Source of the DNA: Comamonadaceae bacterium
GTDB lineage: Bacteria; Pseudomonadota; Gammaproteobacteria; Burkholderiales; Burkholderiaceae
Direction of reading: 5' to 3'
Assembly: GCA_947505995.1 (NCBI GenBank)
Contig: CANNNB010000010.1
Location: 1-21,246, forward strand
Length of the DNA stretch: 21,246 nucleotides
Below are positions 15,601 through 21,246 of the stretch, piece by piece. Under the pieces are notes generated by a model. It did not search any database. It saw only the letters and a list, made by a program, of their open reading frames with translations, and was not told the origin of the DNA. The position numbers and the translations under genes were made by a program. Position 1 is the stretch's first letter. Each line of letters begins with the position of its first letter.

Positions 15601-16386
15601 TTAAGCCCGTTGTGAGCTGACAGAGACCACTTCGCCAGTCATGTACGACGAGTAGTCGCTGGCCAAAAAGATCATGACGTTGGCCACTTCCCAGGGCTCT
15701 GCGCCGCGGCCAAAGGCTTCTTTTTCGGACAATTGATTGAGCAGTTCTTCGGAGGCCGATTTTTTGAGGAACGCATGAATGGCAATGGAGGGAGCCACGG
15801 CATTGATGCGCACACCAAACTCGGCGGCTTCCAATGCGGCGCAACGAGTCAGTGCCATCACGCCGGCTTTGGCCGCCGCATAGTGAGCTTGCTCGGTTTG
15901 AGCGCGCCATCCCAAAACGGAGGCGTTGTTGACAATGACACCTTTACCTTGGGGTTGCATGACTTTAAGTGCTGCGCGTGTAACCCTGAAGGTGCCTGTC
16001 AGGGTCACGCCAATGACTTTGTCCCATTCTTCATCGGCCATATCGACAATCTTTTTGCTGGTGCCCAAGCCTGCGTTGTTGACAAGTACGTCAATGCCGA
16101 CCATGGTTTGATTGGCTTGGTCAATTAGGGCTTGAACTTGAGCCTCTTGACTGACATCACACAGCTGGCTGTAAATGGCTTGTAAACCGGTTTCTTTTTG
16201 AAGCGTTTGAACTGCTTCGTTCAATCTTCTTTCGTGCACGTCTGAAATGAACAATGCGCGGCAACCTTCTTCTGCGGCTCGCTTGGCCACAGCAAACCCA
16301 ATTCCTGCACCTGCGGCTGCAGTGACCAACACAGATTTGCCGCGCAGCAGGCCGTGGCCAGGAACATAGTCAGGAGGATTTTTCAT
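15601..16386 (-). CDS. SDR dehydrogenase of steroid acid degradation (IpdF-like)
   Basis: This classical SDR of 261 residues shows VTAAAGAGIG (21-30), NNAG (103-106), Ser156 in NNASVLGW, Tyr169 and Lys173. The unusual VTAAAGxGIGFAxAKRAAEEG opening and the following DxHERRLxEA are what I recall from actinobacterial SDRs in cholesterol C/D-ring clusters such as IpdF, which acts on the 5-hydroxyl of HIP-CoA. The equivalence is tentative, and a 3-hydroxyacyl-CoA dehydrogenase role is possible. The ATG at 16386 was chosen because it gives the family's normal N-terminus; the longer reading (TTG at 16470) would run through candidate operator D. No clear ribosome site precedes the ATG. An 88-bp gap separates it from the acyl-CoA dehydrogenase, suggesting a separate promoter. 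Confidence 0.8.
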   Translation of the reverse strand: MKNPPDYVPGHGLLRGKSVLVTAAAGAGIGFAVAKRAAEEGCRALFISDVHERRLNEAVQTLQKETGLQAIYSQLCDVSQEAQVQALIDQANQTMVGIDVLVNNAGLGTSKKIVDMADEEWDKVIGVTLTGTFRVTRAALKVMQPQGKGVIVNNASVLGWRAQTEQAHYAAAKAGVMALTRCAALEAAEFGVRINAVAPSIAIHAFLKKSASEELLNQLSEKEAFGRGAEPWEVANVMIFLASDYSSYMTGEVVSVSSQRA

Positions 16387-16418
16387 GGGAAAAAGAGGTG
16401 CAAATGGATGAAAGGCAT

Positions 16419-16446
16419 GATGCTCAAAAAGGCTGAAATGAGCATC
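16419..16446 (-). repeat. Inverted repeat GATGCTCA-N12-TGAGCATC in the SDR leader
   Basis: Perfect 8-bp arms (16419-16426 and 16439-16446) lie between candidate operator D and the SDR start and would form a stem in the leader mRNA. No T-tract follows, so it does not look like a terminator. It overlaps D by 3 bp. Confidence 0.4.
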
Positions 16447-16461
16447 GTCTGCTTGGACGAT
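16444..16461. promoter_or_regulatory. Candidate TesR operator, site D (upstream of the SDR-MaoC-thiolase unit)
   Basis: This is a perfect interrupted palindrome, ATCGTC-TGCTTG-GACGAT, 57 bp before the SDR ATG. Read on the plus strand it matches 14 of 15 bases of site A from GTC onward (A read on the minus strand). Read toward the SDR it ends GACGATG like sites A and B. It begins about 13 bp after the acyl-CoA dehydrogenase stop codon, so it would drive an internal transcription unit. Confidence 0.5.
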
Positions 16462-16474
16462 AAAGAACAAGGCC

Positions 16475-17638
16475 TTATTTAGGCATCTGCAGAGTGCGCT
16501 CCGCCATCAAATTCAGCTGAATTTCGTTGCTGCCCGCATAGATGGTGTCGGCACGGCTCACCAGCCACAAGCGTTGCAGGGCGGTTCTTTTTGCGTCGTC
16601 GCTGGCCAAGCCGCCTTCAGGACCCAGGACGTCCATGGCCAATTCACCCAAGGTGCGACGCCAATTTGACCAAGCATATTTACTGATGCTACTGGCCCGT
16701 GGCGGTGCATTGTCACCGCAAGTTCTGAGGGCGTGGTAGCGAAGCGTTTGTAGACCTAAGATCGCTTTGGCCAAGCGTGGTCGGAGAGCGGGGTCCTTCA
16801 TGGCACCATTGTGTTGGGCCACTTGAATGAGGCAGGCTAGCTCATTTTGAAAATGCGCTTGTTGACCCAAAGTGGACGCACCTCGTTCGCATTGCAATAG
16901 ATACATGGCAACGGTCCAGCCCTGGCCTGGGTCACCCAGAACACAGCTTGAAGCCGTTCTCGCGCCATCGAAGAATACTTCGTTGAATTCAGATTCCCCC
17001 GTGATTTGACGAATGGGCCGGAGCGTAACGCCTGCTTGCTTTAAAGGCACCAATAAAAAAATCAAGCCCTTGTGTCGTGAGGATCCGGGCTCGCAGCGTG
17101 CCAAAACAAAAATCCAATCGGATTCGTGGGCCCAAGAAGTCCAAACTTTTTGGCCATCAATGACCCACTCGCCTGTGTTGGGATCTTGCTTAGCGCGTGT
17201 TTGCACACCCGCCAAATCGGAACCAGCCCCCGGCTCAGAGTAACCTTGTGCCCAATAGTCGGTGCCTTTCAAAATACCTGGCAAGAATTGATTTTTCAGG
17301 GCTTCACTGCCGTACGCCATCAGGGTAGGAGCAAGCAGTGTCTCGCCAATGTGACCCAATCGTCCAGGCCCGCCGCACTGCACGTATTCCTCGTGAAAAA
17401 TCATTTCCTGTGCCAATGACAATTCGCGCCCCCCGTGGGCTTTGGGCCAACTCAAACCCGTCCATCCACCTTGTGCCAGTTCTTGTTCCCAACGTTTTGC
17501 CAAGACCGCTGAGTAGCCGGGCGAGCCCAAGCCATTGGCATGGCGCAATGCTTCAAACTCGCCCTTTAAATGAACAGACATCCATTCGCGGATACTTTCA
17601 CGAAAGTCGCGGTCCGCTTTGGATTCAATGGCGTTCAT
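16475..17638 (-). CDS. Acyl-CoA dehydrogenase, probable catalytic subunit of a heteromeric steroid ACAD
   Basis: This FAD enzyme of 387 residues would introduce the alpha,beta double bond in a steroid-derived acyl-CoA. Visible are YSEPGAGSDLAG (133-144), GQKVWTSWAH (162-171), a Glu in LQCERGAS (Glu251) at the helix position used by isovaleryl- and long-chain-type enzymes, and RADTIYAGSNEIQ near the C-terminus. In the last motif the glutamate used by medium-chain enzymes is an alanine, so Glu251 is the likely base. Its ATG overlaps the TGA of the neighbouring ACAD gene (ATGA), which fits a two-subunit enzyme such as ChsE1-ChsE2 or ScdC1-ScdC2. Whether it acts on the side chain or on the C/D-ring acid cannot be settled here. 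Confidence 0.85.
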   Translation of the reverse strand: MNAIESKADRDFRESIREWMSVHLKGEFEALRHANGLGSPGYSAVLAKRWEQELAQGGWTGLSWPKAHGGRELSLAQEMIFHEEYVQCGGPGRLGHIGETLLAPTLMAYGSEALKNQFLPGILKGTDYWAQGYSEPGAGSDLAGVQTRAKQDPNTGEWVIDGQKVWTSWAHESDWIFVLARCEPGSSRHKGLIFLLVPLKQAGVTLRPIRQITGESEFNEVFFDGARTASSCVLGDPGQGWTVAMYLLQCERGASTLGQQAHFQNELACLIQVAQHNGAMKDPALRPRLAKAILGLQTLRYHALRTCGDNAPPRASSISKYAWSNWRRTLGELAMDVLGPEGGLASDDAKRTALQRLWLVSRADTIYAGSNEIQLNLMAERTLQMPK

Positions 17639-18756
17639 AGGTGGGTTAATTCGGCCGAGTCATAGTGTGATGCAACGCGTTCAAGCCATTCTGAAACAGG
17701 GCCTAGACGTTGACTCGATGCTTGTGCTCGGCGCAGATAGAAGTGAGGGTCGTATTCCCATGTAAAACCAACGCCGCCATGCAGTTGTAAATTTTCTCGT
17801 GCACAAAATTGGGAGGCTTCTGTTGCGGCAACTCGTGCCTGGGCTGCACTGACTATCAGGCTTGAAAGTTCGGGTTGTGTGTCTGCTAAGCAGGCTGAAC
17901 CATAAACGGCCGAGCGAGCGCTTTCAATTTCGACCAGCATCTGCGCGCACCGATGTTTGATGGCCTGAAAGCTGGCAATCGGTCTGCCAAATTGTTGACG
18001 CTCCAGGACATAAGCCAAGGCCATGTCCAAACATTGTTGAGCCACGCCCACTTGTTCAGCGGCTAAACCAATTGCGCCCAAACATTTGATTTGCGTCAGC
18101 AAATTTTCAGCAGCCTGACCCCTAGCCAAGCAATGCTCTGATTGAACTTCTAGGCCTTGCCCTTGAATCTGTGCCATGCAGCGCGTCATGTCTAATGTTT
18201 GCTGAGGCTTGATTTGCAAGCCAGCTTCATGCGCTTCCAATGCGAACAGCAAAGTTTCACCGGTCGGAGAGTGTGCCGGCAGAACAAGCACATTCGCCAA
18301 TTGGGCAGAACCGACGGCATGCCATTGGCCTTCCAGCTGCCAGCCATTGTGAGTCGGAGATGCGACGGCATTCTGGGCGTTGAATGCCATCGCTGCGACG
18401 GCTTTTTTCTGTGCTATTTGGGCTAAGCAGTGCGCCGCCCTTGGATGCGGCAATGACAACTTGAGTGCAGTGGCTGATAAGACTGTACTGTCAAAAAACG
18501 GCACGCAAGCCAAGCGCCGCCCCATTTGTTCCTGTAACAAACAGACGCTCACCCAGTCTAAATCTAAGCCGCCCACTTCTTCGGGTAAGTGCAGGCCGCA
18601 CCAACCTAAATCCGACATCGCTGACCACAAACTTTCGTCCATGAGAGCCAAGGACTGGGTATGCGCACGAACTTGGGACATGCTGCTGGCCTTGCTTAAA
18701 AAGACCTCGGCACTTTCAACAATTTGCTGTTGTTCGTGGGTGAGATGCAAGTTCAT
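17635..18756 (-). CDS. Acyl-CoA dehydrogenase-like second subunit of a heteromeric steroid ACAD
   Basis: This is a 373-residue ACAD-fold protein whose N-terminal and middle parts are diverged. The C-terminal half keeps the FAD-adenine contacts RQQFGRPIASFQAIKH and the block QLHGGVGFTWEYDPHFYLRRA, but there is no ER-type glutamate in the helix where its partner has Glu251 (the segment reads AAEQVGVAQ). Such proteins in actinobacterial steroid clusters form alpha2beta2 complexes in which each subunit supplies part of the FAD site. The ATG at 18756 overlaps the amidase TAA (TAATG), so the reading from an earlier TTG (18786) is not needed. Its stop overlaps the start of the catalytic subunit. Its low similarity to ordinary ACADs makes an independent activity unlikely. 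Confidence 0.82.
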   Translation of the reverse strand: MNLHLTHEQQQIVESAEVFLSKASSMSQVRAHTQSLALMDESLWSAMSDLGWCGLHLPEEVGGLDLDWVSVCLLQEQMGRRLACVPFFDSTVLSATALKLSLPHPRAAHCLAQIAQKKAVAAMAFNAQNAVASPTHNGWQLEGQWHAVGSAQLANVLVLPAHSPTGETLLFALEAHEAGLQIKPQQTLDMTRCMAQIQGQGLEVQSEHCLARGQAAENLLTQIKCLGAIGLAAEQVGVAQQCLDMALAYVLERQQFGRPIASFQAIKHRCAQMLVEIESARSAVYGSACLADTQPELSSLIVSAAQARVAATEASQFCARENLQLHGGVGFTWEYDPHFYLRRAQASSQRLGPVSEWLERVASHYDSAELTHL

Positions 18757-20207
18757 TATGAAGCTTTGGGTCGCTTGTCTTTCCAAGGCGCAGCTTGTTC
18801 CAGTTGTGTGGCCAAAGCCAACAAGGTGTCTTCATCGCCATAACGGCCTGCAAAGTGGGCGCCAATGGGAATGTTGTTTGCATTCCAGTGCAAGGGAACT
18901 GTCATGGCCGGGTGGCCACTCATGTTGAACAGCGCTGTAAAGGGTGAAGCCATCATGGCCACTTTAACAAAGTCCTCGTAGGGCTGATTCAGAGCCATCT
19001 CGCCAATTTTAGGGGGCGGGTCGGCTGTGACGGGCGACAAAATGCAATCGTAATCTGAAAGGAACGTATCCAGCGTTCTGCCAGCTTGGTCAAAGGCGGA
19101 TCTGGCCTTGAAGACTTGGACAGCTGTGAACTGTTTGGCCAATTCCAAGCTGCGCCAATTCAAAGCTTCAAATTCTTCCTGGCGTGCGTCGCGACCTAAA
19201 GCAGCTTCGCGGGCCTGCACTTGGGTCAACATGCCGGTAGCCGTGGCAATCCCCATTCCGCCAAACATGTCGCCAACAGCCAATGCCGGTTGTGCAATGT
19301 CGACGTGGTGCCCCAATGACTCGCACAGCTTGGCTGTTTTTTGAACAGCTTCTAAACAATCTGGATGAACGGGGACGCCGAAAGGATTGTTCAGCATCAA
19401 CGCAATTTTGAGTGGGCGCAAAGTTGCCGTACTGTTTTGGAAATATTGGCTGGGGCTGCTGCGTGTTCCCGCTTCATCACCCTGTGTCAATTTCAGAATC
19501 AGGGCACTGTCACGCACACTTCGGCTGATGACGTGCTGACAAGACAGCCCAATCCAACCCTCTAGGGAGCTGGGCCCCATGGGGATGCGGCCTCGGCTTG
19601 GTTTCAACCCAAACAAACCACAGTGCGATGCGGGAATTCGGATAGAGCCGCCACCATCACTGGCATGAGCGACTGGCAAGATGCCCACAGCTACAGCTGC
19701 CGCTGCACCACCGGAAGAGCCGCCAGCGCTGAGGCTTAAATTCCAGGGATTGAGGGTGTTGCCAAAGAGTTTGGATTCGGTGGTAGCCGTTTGACCAAAC
19801 TCAGGCGATGTTGTTTTGGCAAAGATGTTGAGGCCTGCAGCCAAATAACGCTGGACCAAGGTGGAATCAAATTCGGCAACCGCCTGTTTGAAAAATGCAC
19901 AGCCATGGGTTGTGATGGTGCCTTTGAGCGCGACGCCCAAATCCTTGAGCGCAAACGGCACCCCCCACAACGCAGCCTTTTCAGTTTCAGAGGACCTTTG
20001 ACTTTGTGCGAATTGCGAGAGTCGCAATGCTTTGGCATGTGCCATGTCGTCATGAAACATGGCGATGGCATTGATGTTGGCATGTGCATGGGCTCTGACT
20101 TGTGCAGCCTCTAACACTTCTAAGGGGGTGATCTGGCCAGTGCGCAACAGCGCGGCCATGTCAGTGGCATCCCACCCTTCAAATTCTGGCAAGGGCAGGT
20201 GCTTCAA
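18756..20207 (-). CDS. Amidase-signature family hydrolase
   Basis: This Ser-Ser-Lys amidase carries Lys in FALKDLG, the glycine/serine block SAGGSSGGAAAA with the cis-serine, and the nucleophile in SDGGGSIRIPASHCG. All three catalytic residues are present (Lys102, Ser178, Ser202 counted from TTG at 20249). No in-frame ATG precedes the conserved N-terminus; candidate starts are TTG at 20249 (overlapping the previous gene by 41 bp) and TTG at 20207, two bp after its stop, which is preferred. The gene sits inside a beta-oxidation operon and overlaps the ACAD gene (TAATG). A plausible role is hydrolysis of an amide-linked steroid acid, such as a glycine- or taurine-conjugated bile acid, but the sequence does not show the substrate. 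No signal peptide is seen, so it is cytoplasmic. Confidence 0.8.
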   Translation of the reverse strand: MKHLPLPEFEGWDATDMAALLRTGQITPLEVLEAAQVRAHAHANINAIAMFHDDMAHAKALRLSQFAQSQRSSETEKAALWGVPFALKDLGVALKGTITTHGCAFFKQAVAEFDSTLVQRYLAAGLNIFAKTTSPEFGQTATTESKLFGNTLNPWNLSLSAGGSSGGAAAAVAVGILPVAHASDGGGSIRIPASHCGLFGLKPSRGRIPMGPSSLEGWIGLSCQHVISRSVRDSALILKLTQGDEAGTRSSPSQYFQNSTATLRPLKIALMLNNPFGVPVHPDCLEAVQKTAKLCESLGHHVDIAQPALAVGDMFGGMGIATATGMLTQVQAREAALGRDARQEEFEALNWRSLELAKQFTAVQVFKARSAFDQAGRTLDTFLSDYDCILSPVTADPPPKIGEMALNQPYEDFVKVAMMASPFTALFNMSGHPAMTVPLHWNANNIPIGAHFAGRYGDEDTLLALATQLEQAAPWKDKRPKAS

Positions 20208-20208
20208 T

Positions 20209-21087
20209 TCAGGTGCCCCACACTTTTTGTGCAGGTGTCGCTTGTTCAATCAATTGGTTGACGATGGGACCTAATTCTTCAGGTTGCCAACGTGCGCCTT
20301 TGTCAAGGGTGGCATCTGTGCGCCAGCCATCGCACATCGAAATTCGACCACCTTGCGACTCAAACAATTTACCCGTGACGTGCGAGGATTCAAGGCTACC
20401 CAACCACACCACCAAGGGTGCGACATTGTCGGGTGACCAAGCATCAAAGCTGCCATCTGAGGGTGCTTTGACCACGTCGGGCATGGCACTTTCCGTCATG
20501 GACGTGCGCGCTGCGGGTGCCAAGCCATTGACCGTGATGCCGTAGCGCGCCATCTCGGCAGCTTGTACCAAGGTGAGGGAGGCAATGCCTCCTTTGGCTG
20601 CAGAATAATTGGATTGTCCAACGGAGCCTTGCAGGCCAGCACCTGAACTGGTGTTAATGATTCGGGCCTCTATTTTCTGGCCTGCCTTGGCAGCATCACG
20701 CCAGCGCCGACCCAAAATGTTGGCCAAACAAAAGTGACCTTTGAGGTGCACCTTCATCACCAAGTCCCAGTCTTCTTCATTGAGGCTGATGAACATGCGG
20801 TCACGCAAAATACCGGCGTTGTTGACCAACACATGCACTTCGTCAAATGCGGCGACAGCGGCATCCACAATGCTTTGTGCACCGGCCATGCTGGTAATGT
20901 CACCTTGATTGGCCAGTGCTTTGCCACCTGCTGCAATGACTTCAGTTGCCACTTGCTCAGAAGCCTCTAGGCGAATGTCATTGACCACCACGTTGGCACC
21001 TGTTTGACCAAATGCCAGCGCATAAGCACGACCTAAGCCGCCACCTGCGCCAGTAATGATGACGGTTCTATTTTCACAAATGCGCAT
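20209..21087 (-). CDS. chsB1: ChsB1-like 3-hydroxyacyl-CoA dehydrogenase (SDR, steroid side-chain)
   Basis: This 292-residue SDR belongs to the peroxisomal multifunctional-enzyme-2/17beta-HSD4 type: MRICENRTVIITGAGGGLGR at the N-terminus (cofactor motif 12-19), NNAGILRDRMF (89-99), Ser148 in NTSSGAGLQGSVGQ, Tyr161 and Lys165. The longer C-terminus with DGWRTD and PEELGPIVNQL fits this subfamily. In Mycobacterium the equivalent ChsB1 (Rv3502c) oxidises the 3-hydroxyacyl-CoA of the cholesterol side chain to the 3-ketoacyl-CoA, the substrate for a FadA5-type thiolase. Its ATG lies 3 bp after the stop of the upstream thiolase gene. With the ACAD pair, hydratases and thiolases it makes up a full beta-oxidation round. 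Confidence 0.87.
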   Translation of the reverse strand: MRICENRTVIITGAGGGLGRAYALAFGQTGANVVVNDIRLEASEQVATEVIAAGGKALANQGDITSMAGAQSIVDAAVAAFDEVHVLVNNAGILRDRMFISLNEEDWDLVMKVHLKGHFCLANILGRRWRDAAKAGQKIEARIINTSSGAGLQGSVGQSNYSAAKGGIASLTLVQAAEMARYGITVNGLAPAARTSMTESAMPDVVKAPSDGSFDAWSPDNVAPLVVWLGSLESSHVTGKLFESQGGRISMCDGWRTDATLDKGARWQPEELGPIVNQLIEQATPAQKVWGT

Positions 21088-21090
21088 AAT

Positions 21091-21246
<156 letters not shown>

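Noticed and set aside
16387..16470. N-terminal extension of the SDR from a TTG codon at 16470
   Set aside because: The extension (rich in His and Phe) is not like SDR N-termini, would encode through candidate operator D, and the ATG at 16386 gives the normal family length.
18380..18928. 182-codon plus-strand reading frame across the ACAD and amidase genes
   Set aside because: Crosses the junction of two real genes on the other strand and carries no motif; cysteine-rich, low-complexity translation typical of a shadow frame.
20239..20275. Possible operator-like sequence TTGGTTGACGATGG in the ChsB1-like C-terminus
   Set aside because: It has GACGATG but no GTC six bases before; it lies in coding sequence for a conserved C-terminus, so chance similarity is likelier.

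Overview
The window is a steroid-catabolism locus from a Gram-negative bacterium, most likely a betaproteobacterium of the order Burkholderiales (Comamonadaceae-like). That placement is inferred from close resemblance to the Comamonas testosteroni tes system: a 3beta/17beta-hydroxysteroid dehydrogenase with Ser138/Tyr151/Lys155, a TesH/TesI dehydrogenase pair, and a TeiR/TesR-type LuxR regulator. No RNA genes, IS elements, phage genes or CRISPR arrays were seen. Coding density is very high and genes are joined by 4-bp or few-bp junctions.

Layout. (1) Positions 1-6275, minus strand: a five-gene operon read hsaA/tesA2 -> Delta1-dehydrogenase (tesH/kstD) -> Delta4(5alpha)-dehydrogenase (tesI) -> 3beta/17beta-HSD -> kshB, which runs off the left edge. 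It introduces the ring A double bonds, supplies the reductase for 9alpha-hydroxylation, and starts opening the aromatised ring A. (2) Positions 6276-6518: a divergent promoter region. (3) Positions 6519-9171, plus strand: hsaB/tesA1 (flavin reductase with an extra MarR-like domain) -> hsaD/tesD -> hsaE/tesE, which complete the secosteroid hydroxylation, C-C hydrolysis and hydration. (4) Positions 9190-12552, minus strand: Ltp2-like thiolase-fold aldolase -> DUF35-MaoC fusion -> MFS transporter, a module for releasing the steroid side chain. (5) Positions 12661-13785: a LuxR-type activator (TesR/TeiR-like) with its own recognisable promoter. (6) Positions 13899-21246, minus strand: beta-oxidation genes: a partial FadA6-like thiolase -> ChsB1-like hydroxyacyl-CoA dehydrogenase -> amidase -> two acyl-CoA dehydrogenase subunits, then, after an 88-bp gap, an SDR -> MaoC hydratase -> thiolase.

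Together these genes cover side-chain beta-oxidation and retro-aldol removal, ring A dehydrogenation, 9alpha-hydroxylation (reductase only), and ring A opening. Not in the window: KshA oxygenase, the extradiol dioxygenase HsaC/TesB, the HsaFG lyase/dehydrogenase and acyl-CoA ligases. They must lie outside it if the pathway is complete.

The most interesting non-coding signal is a shared dyad, GTC-N6-GAC followed by GATG. It lies 50-101 bp upstream of four transcription units (hsaA, hsaB in degenerate form, the ltp2 gene, and the SDR at 16386), each in the gap in front of the gene. It is a good candidate for the operator of the LuxR regulator encoded here. The other points of interest are the MarR-fused reductase, the swapped DUF35-MaoC domain order, and an amidase translationally coupled to the acyl-CoA dehydrogenase pair.
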